Origin: Bathynomus jamesi
Taxonomy: Eukaryota; Arthropoda; Malacostraca; Isopoda; Cirolanidae
DNA: 64,000 bases
Reading direction: 5' to 3'
Assembly: GCA_023014485.1 (NCBI GenBank)
Contig: JAJOZX010003317.1
Span: 114,501-178,500 of the forward strand
This document shows, piece after piece, positions 12,187 through 23,190 of this stretch (the stretch's first letter is position 1; the number at the start of each line of letters is the position of its first letter). Below the pieces are notes generated by a model. It did not search any database, was not told the origin of the DNA, and worked only from the letters and a program-made list of their open reading frames with translations. Made by a program: the position numbers and the translations under genes.

Positions 12187-12651
12187 TTTTTGGAAATGAA
12201 CGTTGGTGAGTGATAAAACGTTAAAACCGGTATTGCTTCATGTAGCGGAAAATTCTCTTTGTCCAAGGGCACAATTGTTCGAACAAGCCTGTACACGCTT
12301 TAGCAGTTTATGGTGTGACTCGCTCCCCCACACCCGTGTACCTCACCCCTCCGAAACAAAAGTTCGAACAAACCCGTACACGTTTCATCAGCGTGACTCA
12401 CTCCGCCCGTCGAGCCGATCCGTCCACCTGTGGCTCATAGTCATCTCAGAGCTTGAACCAACTAGACGTGCGAATAAGATCGAACTTCCTTTGAGAAGCA
12501 TTCTCAACGCCTCGTACGATGTCTCCGTGACGAAGTCATTGCGCTTGTTCAGGCGTGAAACCGGCACCATTAACTATATATCATACTTGAAACGATTTGC
12601 AGGCAAGCAAACTCTGATAAACGTAATGTTATTTATTTATGTGTTGAGGAG

Positions 12652-13215
12652 ATGAATAGAGTCTTCGTGATAGCTGAGAAGTGGAGAGAGGACCGTTATA
12701 AAATACCTGCAGGTGTAGGTACAAAAAGGGAGCAGATTAGTGACGCACCCTCATATGCCGTTGTTTGCAAGTTGTGTATAAATAACGACCAGCCATGCAT
12801 TGATATGCGACTGATGTGGAAGAATGCATCTGATAATAACGTTCTTGTACCTACGCGAAACCGTTTCATCCTCGACAGAATGTTTGAAATCGTCGGATTC
12901 TGCAAGCTGAAGCCTATATTAAAAGCTCGTGTTAGGGATATGATTTATTATGACACGGTTCTTGAATACGCATACACCGCCCTGCTCGACGGATTTATCG
13001 AATGTAGGAATGAACAAGGCGAGAATGGTCTAGAGCTGGGTGCATATTTAATAGGTTTAGATTCTTCGAAATATCCCGAACTTTGGTACAAAGTTCTTGA
13101 GCGGTACAGGGCAGAGCTCGCCTACACTGTTCCCCCTGAAGAGCTGTACCTCTATAAAATGAATAGCTGTCGTTACGACTTGGAAGATTATTTCAATTGC
13201 CGCTATGCAGAGTGA
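12652..13215 (+). CDS. Intact 187-codon ORF of unknown function in the Polinton-like element
   Basis: Uninterrupted from ATG 12652 to a TGA, starting MNRVFVIAEKWREDRYKIP. It contains a Cys pair (CKLCINNDQPC, residues about 41-51), a DMRLMWKN stretch, and an acidic, Tyr-rich C-terminal half (YPELWYKVLERYRAEL, PPEELYLYKMNSC). No transmembrane segment or catalytic signature is visible to me. It lies in the same direction as the broken polymerase and is the longest clean frame of the region. That is notable where everything around it is decayed: it may be young, under constraint, or open by chance. Function unknown. Confidence 0.5.
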   Translation: MNRVFVIAEKWREDRYKIPAGVGTKREQISDAPSYAVVCKLCINNDQPCIDMRLMWKNASDNNVLVPTRNRFILDRMFEIVGFCKLKPILKARVRDMIYYDTVLEYAYTALLDGFIECRNEQGENGLELGAYLIGLDSSKYPELWYKVLERYRAELAYTVPPEELYLYKMNSCRYDLEDYFNCRYAE

Positions 13216-13326
13216 AGAAGAGTTCACGATTGAAAAGCTCAGGACAGTTAGAAAAAACCCTCGATTGGAAAGAAGTGTTTATAAACTTGTATTTAATAAT
13301 GATGTTGTGGTTAACGGTGACTCTTT

Positions 13327-13533
13327 GTGCGTGCTTTCGATTGTATTCTAGCCATGTTTAAAGATAACTTGCCAGCCGAATGTAAAGTGGGCACAAAAAT
13401 AGTATTGAACGATATGAAAGCCGTTTATGTCGAGTATAGGCATCCATATAACTTGAACGATGAAGTATTGCTTGGACGGTTTTACCGTGTAGTGCAAAGT
13501 AATAACGATGTGAATGTAGACTCGATTACGTGA
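13327..13533 (+). CDS. Small ORF of unknown function, possibly 5'-truncated
   Basis: A 68-codon frame whose first codon in the track is a TTG-type start rather than ATG (context GTGCGTGCTTTCGATTG), reading RAFDCILAMFKDNL and ending before an AT-rich tract. It could be the end of a gene whose earlier part lies in 13220-13326 in another frame, where coding-like sequence (ERSVYKLVFNNDVVV) is visible. Likely part of the same element; not recognised. Confidence 0.3.
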   Translation: MRAFDCILAMFKDNLPAECKVGTKIVLNDMKAVYVEYRHPYNLNDEVLLGRFYRVVQSNNDVNVDSIT

Positions 13534-13549
13534 GAGTTTAGCGTTTTGC

Positions 13550-13941
13550 GCAGTAGAACATAAAGTATTTTGATGTATATTTAATTATTTAATTGTGTGT
13601 ATATATATATATATTATATATTTCCTCTACTAATATGCGATTGATTATACGTTTCGTATATTATTATTTTCAATATATTTAATATTTTAATATAACTCTG
13701 TATATATATATTTTTTTTCCTGTACTAATATATTGATGGTTATACTACAACGTTTTGTATATTATTGATTACATATTTCTCGTTCGTATTTCTCATGCTA
13801 TTATTATTTTTGATCATATATATTCCATTGTATATTTATTTTGATATATTCATCGTTCGTATTTCTTATACTATTATTATTTTTGATCTTTTATACTCCA
13901 TTGTATATTTATTTTCTATATATTTCTGATTCCATTAATTT
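13550..13941. repeat. AT-rich tract with a 73-bp tandem duplication
   Basis: No gene. The segment beginning CGTTCGTATTTCTCATG at 13781 recurs at 13854 (CGTTCGTATTTCTTATA), giving a 73-bp period with several substitutions. It marks the right side of the viral-type region. Confidence 0.75.
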
Positions 13942-13949
13942 GTCTAAAT

Positions 13950-14173
13950 CAGTGATGCACAAACCCTGGCCCGCGGGCCAAATGTGGTCCCACGGGTCTT
14001 TTCAGTGGCCCCACGGGTCTTTTCAATTCAATGAAAAAGTTAGAATATAAAAGTGACCCAATTTATGACTTTTAAAAACGTTTTCTGTGAAGGGAGATGG
14101 AAAGTAAGTAGGCTAATACATTTAGTTATTTTCTTCGCTTGGCCCTCACATCAAAAAAGTTTGTGCACCACTG
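13950..14173. mobile_element. hAT-type MITE, 224 bp
   Basis: Ends CAGTGATGCACAAAC and GTTTGTGCACCACTG form terminal inverted repeats. The flanks are GTCTAAAT (13942-13949) and GTGTAAAT (14174-14181), an 8-bp target duplication with one mismatch. There is no coding capacity. The interior near the left end is GC-rich (TGGCCCGCGGGCCA). Confidence 0.85.
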
Positions 14174-14279
14174 GTGTAAATAAACAGAATGATGTAATGG
14201 CGTTTTTATTTCATTCTTTTGGTTGTACACGGCATTTAATTATATCAATCGGCTGGCTTCTAAAACGGACTTCTAAACC

Positions 14280-14470
14280 AACTGTAAAGAATATATGCAT
14301 TAATTAAATAGATAGCGCTATCTGGCAACTCAACCTGTACACCTGAACAAGCCATTTACGCCTTCTAAGTCAACTGGCTGGTTAAGCCAGAATATATGCT
14401 TTAATTAAATAAATACGCAAACTGGCAGCACAGCCAGATAAACCAACTGGATGATTAAGCCATCTGGCTG
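14280..14470. repeat. Diverged tandem units of ~100 bp
   Basis: AGAATATATGCATTAATTAA near 14288 recurs as AGAATATATGCTTTAATTAA near 14389, each followed by an ACTGGCA-type stretch. No gene is present. Confidence 0.55.
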
Positions 14471-14756
14471 ATTAGGAACATATTAAGACAGCGGCCGCTC
14501 GGCTGAAGACTTAATATGCGCTTCGCTCCTGCCAGGCGAACACCCCTCTTCCTCTCTCTCCTTCTCCTCTCTTTCTCTTGGGGGATAACTCCGCCTCCAA
14601 GTTGCATAACCCCTTGTTCCTCATGCAACATTCCCCCTCCCCCTTTGTTGCATAACATCTTGCAACATTTCCCCCTTTGTTGTATAACTTATGCAACATT
14701 GATCAATATTTCCAATTGCACTGCACTCTCTCCTTTTGCACCCGCACTACTTACCT
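14470..14756. repeat. Dispersed GTTGCATAA / pyrimidine-rich repeat
   Basis: Contains CTTTGTTGCATAACATC, GCAACATTTCCCCC and CTTGTTCCTCATGCAAC. Related sequence with the same TTGCATAA and C-run or G-run style occurs at about 50380-50560 and 63833-64000 (opposite orientation). Several short frames here are artefacts of the repeat. Confidence 0.6.
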
Positions 14757-17345
14757 TAATGGTGCGAAGTGTTGGTGCATGATTGTACATGTTGTGGCAA
14801 GGGTGGTGTGGGTTAGTTGTCGCTGCTGCCATGAATTGTGTTCCCCTCATGTCTAAATGTTCCCTAACTTTCAGTATTTTTTTTTCTGTGTGCAGGTGTT
14901 CTATTGGTGTTGTTTGAGTTCATCCTGTAATGATACGAAGCGCGTTGTTTTGTGTTGTCTGTCAGGTGTTTATGTGTGTATTTCAGATAATGGGTGCCCA
15001 GCATGGGCTAGCATAGTCCATAACTGAGCGAATACATTGTGTGTATATGAGTGATGTTGTTTCCTGCTGGTGTCCATAGTTTGTGCCTGTTAGTACCCTA
15101 AGCGTGTTTAGTCTCGACGTACACTTGTTTTTAATGTCCTGAATGTGGTTTGCAAAAGATAATGATGTGTTGTATGTAACCCCCAAGTATTTTGGTCCTG
15201 TGAGTGTGTGGAATGTTGGTGTTGTTTAGTGTAAGCTGTGGAGTTATCGGGTGTTCTTTTGTATTGCTTGGAAGCAAGGTGATGGTTGATTTTGTGGGCG
15301 CTACTTTGAGTCTATTGTGTGTGAGCCAGTCTTGTATACTGTTTATGTATATTTGTAAGTTATTTGTAGCGGTGTCGATGTTGTTGTGGGTGGATGTTAG
15401 TGATGTCATCTGCAGATGATAATAAGGTAAGCTTGTTATCTATGGATGTTGAAATGTCATGCATGTATAAGTTCAACAATGTTGGTGAGAGAACAGAGCC
15501 TTGAGGGGCCCCGTTCGGAGAAAGCTTGTTTTTGGATGACTTGCCATTAAATGTGACATGTGAGTATCTTCCTGAAAGATATTTGCTCAGCGATCTTTTA
15601 GTGTTATTGTGCATGTTGTGTTGAGTCTTTTGTTTATGAGAAGGAATCGTGGGATAGCATCAAATGCTTTTACTATTGTTTATTGTTGCTAATAGTGTAC
15701 GTTGAGGCTGGTCGTCTGGAGTTGATGCCATCCATGATGTGCTGCGTGAGGATAGTGAGTAATGTCGTGGTTGATTGGTGAGGTATGAATCCATGTTGAG
15801 TAGGCGATAGTGGTATGTGTGGGTTGGTGATTTGTAAGATTAGTCTTTCTGTTACTTTGGAAGGTGTGCATAGTAAAGTAATGGGTCTATAAGAAGCTGG
15901 TTCTGTTGGATTTTTGTTTGGTTTGAGTAGTGTAATAATTTTACCTTGTTTCCATATGTCAGGAATAATACAGTGTTGGTATGAATATGTGCTGATGTTT
16001 GTGAGAGCTAGTATTCCCTGTGGGCCCAAGTGTTTAAGGTGTATGTTAGATATGTTGTCTGCAATGTTCCCTCTAATTTTTTTAGTCCGTGTGTGCAAGA
16101 AATTTTCGTTGTGCATACATTTAGATTCATGGAGAAAAATTGTGCAAACTTTTCTGAGCGCTATTATCTTCAAAATTAAATATATGTAAATATTTCATAC
16201 CCAAATATTTTCATACCGAAATTAAGTCGAAAAGTAAAAAAAAAAAAATTGGGATATAAAAATCGTTTAATTGGACCCAAAATAACTGAAAAATATATTT
16301 TACAAAGTTTTATTGTTCATAATTAATAAAATACGAAATGTGTTAAATTTCACACATTGGGAACTGGAAGGTCTAAAATTGCTTCCAAAGTTAACGATGA
16401 AAATTTCACACACTGGGCATTAAAGGGTTAAATACTTAATAAATATTACTTCCATAAGGTGATAGCTTGATCATTACGGTACTATTAAATGGATATTACA
16501 AAACTGTTTACAATATTATATATTCTTAAAAAAGAAAACATTTTATCCATTCTAAAAATATGAATAAAAAAAAAATAGCAAAATAAAATTCAACAAAATA
16601 AAGAAATGAAATAAAAATAACATTAATTGAAAATGACTATTTTAGTTATCATTTCTCAAAACAATTTTTAGCATTAGGCAATTTAAAATAGACTATCAAG
16701 ATTAATACATGATTTTATCCATTCACAAAATAGGAATAAAGTAAAAAATAATAAAATTCAATAAAATAAAATATAATCAAAATAACATTAAATGAAAGTG
16801 CCTTTCATTTAAGTATGATTATGATTTCTCCCTACGATCTTTAGCATTTGCCCATTCCAAATAAACTCTATAAAGATTAATACATCCGTCATCATTCAGG
16901 TAACTTTTAATTCGCATGAGCATGTCCAAATGATTTTCTTTTAAGCGGTTTCTTAATTTGTTCTTTATAGAATTCATTAAACTGAAATTTTTGAAATTAC
17001 TTCATTTACTGTCGTGACTCATTATACGCTTGAGCCTGTGCGCATTTTATTTTGCTGTGTGCGCGGGTTTCACAACGCGTGTGCGCGCGCACAAACGCAC
17101 ACCTTAGAGGGAACATTGGTTGTCTGGTCCAGTAGCCTTCGAATTCTTAATGTTTTTGATGATCTTGTGGTCTGGTCTGTATTGAAGGGTGTAATGGTCG
17201 TGTCTTGAATCTGTAGGTCTTCTTGTGTCTGGCTGTTTGTTTGTCTGCGTGTTTCTGGTTGTTGTCTCTGTTTAAGTGTTTAAGTGAGGTGTGAATGCAG
17301 CTGTTAGAGTGAGTAATGCTGTTTATAGTCTTATATAGCCTGGTT
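14757..17345 (-). mobile_element. 2A-type LINE, internal fragment (reverse transcriptase), interrupted
   Basis: Minus-strand reverse transcriptase pieces (15360-15614 with NGAPQGSVLSPTLLNLYMHDI; 15673-16173 with GIIPDIW/KQGKIITLLKPNKNPTEPASYRPITLL) match the plus-strand copy at 54454-58478, whose sequence they parallel from about 56380 to 57996. The fragment lacks both element ends and has several frameshifts. A 1057-bp hAT-type element (16062-17118) has inserted into it. Confidence 0.8.
16062..17118. mobile_element. Non-autonomous hAT element inside the LINE
   Basis: Ends CAATGTTCCCTCTAA and TTAGAGGGAACATTG, flanked by the perfect 8-bp direct repeat GTTGTCTG (16054-16061 and 17119-17126). 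The uninterrupted LINE copy at about 56690 carries this target only once, which proves the insertion. On the minus strand near 16835-16995 a stretch reads NSIKNKLRNRLKENHLDMLM and then RIKSYL, which resembles the C-terminal part of hAT transposases, so this is a deletion derivative of a coding element. The rest is AT-rich with no gene. Confidence 0.88.
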
Positions 17346-18243
17346 TGAGGTTGACAGGGTTCTGGTTAGGTGGCAGGAACGGATTTTCTCAGTCTAGAGT
17401 AGCTGATACCATGTAGGGAATCGCAGTAGTTTCTTTTATACTACAATCCGATTTCTTCTTGTAGTGGATGGGACGATTCTATGAAAATTTATTAAATTAC
17501 CTGACGGTTCCCGATTCTTCTTGTACCGGATCGGGAAATTATTTATTCTATTTCAAAACTAAGTTCTCTGGAGAAAGCAGAGCTCAAAGGAGAAGACAAA
17601 GAGATTCTCTGACTATATTTTGCTGCTTCTAAAATATTACAGGAAATATTTTCAGCCTCCAGGTCAGATCAGAATAATGAGAATGATAATTTGAAAATTA
17701 CAAGACTTTATATACTAATAATTTGGTGACATCATTATTATTTAATGTTAATCTATTTCTTTTTTCTCAATAGGCTGAATTTTTGGGCAAAATATTTGAA
17801 GATAAAGGTAAATTTTGGCTGCAACAGCATACTGGCATATAAGCAAGATATTTGAAGATGAAGTCATATTTTTCTTTTAAACAGCATATTGACAGATCTG
17901 ATGTTATCATGATTTGTCGAGTTAACTAAAAATGGAAAATGTAATATGCATTTTATTATGGATTAAAATTATACATGCATATGAGCCAAAATTGAATGTT
18001 TAAAATTTAAAATTAAGTGTTAGGTAATTTAGAGTTTTGGCAAGTTACCTCTTCATCTTTTACAACTAAGAGAGAATGTATAAAAAAATGAACATTGCAG
18101 AATTTAACACGATTACATGATTAAGCTTAATCTACAAAATGATTAGGAAATTTAAAAAAGAAATAATTCATCAATTACTTAGCAAAATTAAAATAGAAAG
18201 AAAATTAAAAAAATTTCCAAACTTGTATTGGACCACTTGAAGG
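17346..18243. other. AT-rich region without recognisable genes
   Basis: Contains two related stretches around CCGATTTCTTCTTGTAG and CCCGATTCTTCTTGTAC (17440-17520). Nothing else is assignable. Confidence 0.4.
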
Positions 18244-18418
18244 TCAGGGTCCCCAGCCTTCTTTAGTTAGCCTTATAAGGCTAACTAACGAAAATATCAC
18301 GACCTAACCTAACCATTCGTTAGGTCAACTGTACGCCCTTGATGATTGGTTCAGTTAGGTCGAAATATTTTCGTTAGTTAGCCTTATAAAGCTAACAAAA
18401 GAAGGCTGTGGGCCCTGA
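18244..18418. mobile_element. Fold-back MITE with AACGAAAATATCACGAC module
   Basis: Nearly palindromic: TCAGGGTCC...CAGCCTTCTTTAGTTAGCC at the left mirrors the right end GGCTGTGGGCCCTGA. The arms contain AACGAAAATATCACGACC and CCTAACC. The same inner module recurs at 29284-29427, 50310-50360 and 52070-52115. Confidence 0.7.
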
Positions 18419-18924
18419 TCTTTTGTGATCCCTTGTATTTTACATACAGTTAGTGTAACTCCAGTTTGGACTTTATTTGCAAAAATGAATGTTAGAATTA
18501 TTCATTTTTACATATACAGTATATTAATATATATCATTTAATATATTTCGTCGCTGGGTTCAAATCACAGTTTAAAATTAGATGCTACTCGAATCGTAAT
18601 CTGACAGGCCGAATTACAGTGTCCTTCGAATTTTGGGACCATTCCTGATGCAATACTTTTTGTCAGATTGTGATTCGATATTAACACTTGCAAATAAGTG
18701 TTGTATTCCTCTACATTATGATGATTAATTTCAGCTATTGTGAGATTCCATGTAGACGGTTTGATCTCGTAATATCGTCGTTTTTGGTATATTATTGAAA
18801 AAAGAAACAAGATTATTGATATACACGAACATTTTCGGAAGCTGTTAATATATTTTTGAGTATTTATAAAGGAAGTTTTATTAAAAATTAAATGCGTGAG
18901 TGGATAAGTGAGTCAGTTATTATG
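18419..18924. other. No supported gene
   Basis: An 81-codon minus-strand frame (18565-18810) is present, but I see no family motif, splice signals or context that would make it a gene. Confidence 0.3.
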
Positions 18925-19275
18925 TAAAAGAGAATGGATTAGGAGGGGAAGGTAAAAAGGAAAGAAGCAAAAACACAAATGACAGAAGCAGTTGATAGGT
19001 GGGAGGAATGAGAGACATGGGAGGAGGTAATAATCGGGGGACATGGGGGTGGGCGGAAGAGAAGGTCATGTATTAGTATGAGGTGAAGGGGAAGGAAAAA
19101 TAAAAATAAAAATGAAGGTAAATTGAAAGAAAATAACAAGGAGGCAGGAGGAGGAAACAGAGAGAGAAAGGAGGTGTGGCTAGCGAAAGGAGAGGGGGAG
19201 GGCGAGAGGGGAAATAGCGAGAAGGAGATGAAGAGGAGGAAAGGGAAAGAGTGAGGGTGGAAGAGAAAGAGGGAC
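18925..19275 (+). repeat. Long purine-rich (GA) tract
   Basis: About 350 bp strongly biased to A and G on the plus strand (GGAGGCAGGAGGAGGAAAC, AGGAGAGGGGGAGGGCGAG). The 116-codon minus-strand frame across it is Phe/Leu/Ser/Pro repetition and is a composition artefact. Confidence 0.8.
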
Positions 19276-19944
19276 TGCGTTATTCTCACATCTTGGAGAG
19301 GGTGGAGCTGAACTATTGCAGGGGACTGTACGTACTACCAGTAACAAAAGTACTCGGAAAGTATATTTAATGTCAGATATACTTTCGGGTACTTGGTATC
19401 CGTTCGGAGCTCGAGTACTTCCCGTGTACGTTTCAAATACCTCGTCATCCTAAAATACATTTAATGTCAGATATAACCCGATTTGGGAGTGGATAAAACG
19501 TACATATTTTTCACAGTGTGCATCTCAGTGGGTGGCACCGTTTCCCTGCAGCCGAAGTGAAGACACTGTGGTCGGGGTTTCGAATGCCGATGGTATTAGT
19601 AATAATAATACAGGGATAAGAGCAATGGGCCGCATTAGTTGGCCTCAGCGATGTGCTAGTTTCTGGTATTCATCATTAATTACAACAGTACACATTTGAA
19701 AACTTGTCGATCGATTTTTACAAACTAGTTGGTGATTCTATATAATTTGAGTGCGCTGATCTCAAAAATATAGTTAATTTTTCCCTATCACGTATGGTTT
19801 TCTTACTACAGGGTGTGTCATAAATCCCCCATTTATCCCCAAATGTGAACCATCTTATCGAGACCAACATTGGATTGCACATGCTAAACCATAAATTTTG
19901 TTGTTATAGACTACAGTAACGCTTACATAATAATGTAGGGTAAA

Positions 19945-20348
19945 TCTATACTATAATAAGAGAGCTGTCCGTCTGTCCGTCTGTCTGTCCGTCTGTCCGT
20001 CACACTTTCAGAAATTGTGAGAAAAAAATTCAGAAATTGTAAAAAAATTCAGAAATTGTATTACGGGCGGCAATGTGAAGCTCAAGATTTTCATGACTGT
20101 GTTCTTTTCTGTAGTTTAGCAATGGGGGAAGGGTGGGGCTAATCGGGGATGGGTGGGGTAATGGGGAGGGGTGGAGGTAATGGGGAGGGGGTTAGCCCCC
20201 AAGTTGTACGAATGGGGGTGAGGAGGTTTTGGGAGATACCAGATTCAGAAATGTTGACACAATGTGAAGCTCAAAATTTTCACGGCTGGGTTCTTTTTTT
20301 GTAGTTTAGCCTGTCTAACCGTCAGCGAAGCGGCGGGAACTGTACTAG
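19945..20348 (+). mobile_element. Non-autonomous Helitron
   Basis: Starts TCTATACTATAATAAG after A and ends GTACTAG before T, the A|T target and 5'-TC/3'-CTAG ends of Helitrons. A 3' hairpin lies at 20319-20336: CCGTC pairs with GGCGG and GC pairs with GC around a GAA loop, 12 nt before the terminal CTAG. The interior has (GTCTGTCC)n-like repeats and a G-rich tract (GGGGTAATGGGGAGGGG). No Rep/helicase coding is present. Confidence 0.8.
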
Positions 20349-20756
20349 TATATATAACAACCAGTCCCGTTCCCAGCAAAATACTCTCTCTCCTCCCATC
20401 AATGGGTGGTTAACATTTGGGGACAGATGAGGTATTACAAAACCCCTTGTAGCACGAAATCTTTAGGTGATAGAGTAAAACCTAATTAAAGCAGAATTAA
20501 ATAGCTCCTAGCTCTTGGACAAGCATATTGCTTGTTTATGAAAGAATAAAAAAATAGCTGAAAGAAACAAAATATATTTACCTTCTTTACTTGCAAACAT
20601 TTCAGGACTTATTCCAACGACTTAAGACTACGAAGGTAGATCTGACTAATGACGACTAAACCGGTGCTTCTTTGATGCTTTCTTATGCTGTGCGTTAGGC
20701 TGATCTCGTTGCAGACATCAGCAGTAATCCGTCATCATATTTGTATGCCATCTTCC

Positions 20757-22271
20757 TTAATATCTTCTTTCCATGGTTTTGATGTCCTGGTGAAATCGTT
20801 CCCCTTGCTCCTCACTGACATCTCCGAGATTTTCGGGAAAACGGTCAAGATGCGAAAATAAGAAGTGAACTTTCAGGCTCATGTTGCGGCCTAAGGCGCA
20901 AAACTTTTTAAGCATATTTTCCACCAGTCTTTCATAATTTTGGCTTTTGTAGTTTCCCAAGAAGTTTTCAACAACAACTTTGAAACCAAGCCATGCTTCT
21001 TTTTCTTTATTGGTCATTGTGTTCAGGAAATGATCGTCTTTCAATAACTTTCTAATCTGAGGACCTATAAAAACACCTTCCTTTATTTTCTCTTAGCTAA
21101 TCTTTGGATATTTTGAACAAATGTACTTGAAACACTCACCTTCTCTATTCAATGCTTTGACATACTGCTTCATCAAGCCTAACTTAATGTGCAAGGGTGG
21201 TAGGAGGATTTTATTTGGTTCAACTAGATGTTCATGTAAAATGTTCTTTGATTCTGGGGTAAGATTCTCTCTAGGAGGCCAAGTTTTCCTCTTCCAGTGC
21301 TGGTCACGTGCTCGACTATCCCATTCGCAGATGAAACATGGCATCTTAGTGTATCCTGATTGCTGCTTAAGTAACATGCAAAGGACTTTGAGATCCCCAC
21401 ACAATATCCATCTGTGATTTTGATACTGAATTTTTTCCAGAAGCAGTTTCATGTTATCCTAGGTCTCTTTTAAATGAGTAGAATGGGCCAATGGGATTGA
21501 TGCATATTTGTTACCGTTTTGCAGTAACACTCCTTTTAGACTGGTTTTAGAGGAATCTATAAACAACCTCCAGTCACTGGTTTGGTATTCGATGCCTAGC
21601 TTGCACCATAATCCTGTGATGTCCTTGCAAAATACCAAGGGACCATCTTCTTCGAAAAAAGACACGAAGTCTTTCTCACGATTTCTGTACCAAGCGCAGT
21701 ATGTGTCGGATGCCAATAAATTGTTCTCCTGCAATCTAGACCTCAAAAGTTCTGCAGAGTCCTTAGGCAGATTCAAATCCCTGACTAAGTCATTTAGTTC
21801 GGCTTGGGTTAATGGTTTAGGAGGATCTCGGTCAGCTGTTGGCTGTTCATAAACATCATCATTGTCTGGATTTGAAGCTGAATCAGAATCTGAATTGTAT
21901 TGATCCAGACTCTCGGGTGGGCGGGGAATAGGAACTTCTGGACCATGGGGTACCGGCCTTATTGCAGATGGAAGACTTGGGTATTGAAGGCTCTCTTTAT
22001 TCTTTGCATTATAACCTTTAACATTGCAAGAACAGAAGTAGCAGTCGTCGGTATGGTTTCTAGGCTCGCGCCATACCATAGGGATCCCAAATGGCAAACT
22101 TTTCTTTTTACCTTTGCTCCAATTCCTTAGTGCCGCAACACACGTAGGACAAATAAGCATGATAAGCTCTCTTAAAGAAGGTCGTTACATTTGTCCTTTG
22201 TTTTATAACAACATACCGACCACAAATATAACAAAATATGTCTGGACTATGGGTACATCCTCTAGAAGCCA
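20757..22271 (-). pseudogene. CACTG-family transposase-like protein, copy A
   Basis: Reads from ATG 22271: MASRGCTHSPDIFCYICG, the Cys-rich start of the family. A small deletion removes the expected GDQDKSWAPH segment and shifts the frame. The main frame (22160-21459) has CVAALRNWSKGKKKSLPFG, then MVWREPRNHTDDCYFC, QAELNDLVRDLNLP and DWRLFIDSSKTSLKGVLL. The next frames hold WILCGDLKVLC, MPCFICEWDSRARD, LLPPLHIKLG (21093-21452) and then SEEQGERFHQDIKTMERRY (20757-21044). Several stops and frameshifts make it non-functional. No intron is evident at the position where copy B has one: FGIPMVWRE is continuous. Confidence 0.8.
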
Positions 22272-22509
22272 TTATTAAAATTTTAAAGACGTAATGTTAG
22301 AATTATCTAGCTGAAAAATATGAAAAAACGAAATTAATTAAAGATAAAAAAGGTAAAAAATTACAAAACGCCCCAAAATTGTTTTGCTAATAACTTTAAA
22401 ACTGTGGGTGATAGAAAAAAACTAGTAGCATTTTTTAATTCAGCGCAGCGAACTGCTTCAGAATCACTACTCAAAATAAAGAAATCGATTTTCATGCAGA
22501 CCGGTGTTA

Positions 22510-23190
22510 TTATTAATTGTAATGGAAAGAGCAGCATGACACTTTCTCGGAATGAGGGTCGACGAACCAAATTATCGAAACTCATTGTCAACTTTGGTTT
22601 GGTAAGAGAAGCTTTGGTTAGGTTAGGTTGGGAATATTACACTTTAGACGACAAATCAAAATGAAAAATGCTAAAAATTTCTAAAATGATTTTCAGTTTA
22701 TTATTTATCAAATTTCTAATACCTGTCTCTGTAAATAAAAATAAGTACAGTTATACGTTAGATTAGATAAAGTTGGGCTAAACAAGCCAAGTGAAGTAAG
22801 GCTAGATGGAATTTGGTTATGTTAAGCTACCTCGTTTTAAGAGTTTTTATTTGTTTGTAGAGATATCAAATACTTTCACAGAAAATTTTTGCATCCAGGA
22901 CAAAATTTCTCGTCATCTAAGCGATTTCGTTGGTTGGTGAAAATTTTTATTTCCATAAGTTGGCATTAGTTTGGTGTAGTTGGGCATTTAGCCGTGTCCA
23001 TTGTGTCTGCAATACCTATTCCTGTTTAATCAAAATGTAAAAACTCAAGGGAAACCCATTCATTCAATTTTATTTCCAACTCAAAAGAGACAACGAATCA
23101 GAACATATGTTTAATAATTATAATATGAAGACTTGTCTTAGATATAAAATTTCCCTTAATACCGTTTGTAATTTTCAGTTTTTAAATTAA
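22510..23190. other. AT-rich DNA between transposon copies A and B
   Basis: No gene recognised. It contains GTTAGGTTAGGTTGGG-like sequence near 22615, a motif common in insect intergenic DNA. Confidence 0.4.

Larger units (their letters stand above)
19683..22506 (-). mobile_element. CACTG/TTA transposon family, copy A (degenerate, coding on minus strand)
   Basis: The outer ends are divergent (left CAACAGTACAC, right ...GACCGGTG) but are both flanked by TTA (19680-19682 and 22507-22509). They share the family subterminal motif TGCGCTGA (left TTTGAGTGCGCTGATCTC; right complement CGCTGCGCTGAATT) followed by a TTTTTCCTATCAC-like stretch. The body encodes the family protein at 20757-22271. A 404-bp Helitron (19945-20348) is nested inside. 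Confidence 0.75.

Noticed and set aside
14511..14782. Overlapping ORFs near 14.5-14.8 kb
   Set aside because: Low-complexity pyrimidine-rich repeat related to 63.8 kb and 50.4 kb, not a gene.
18939..19289. 116-codon minus-strand ORF rich in Phe, Leu, Ser and Pro
   Set aside because: It is the complement of the purine tract; the repetitive composition explains the open frame.
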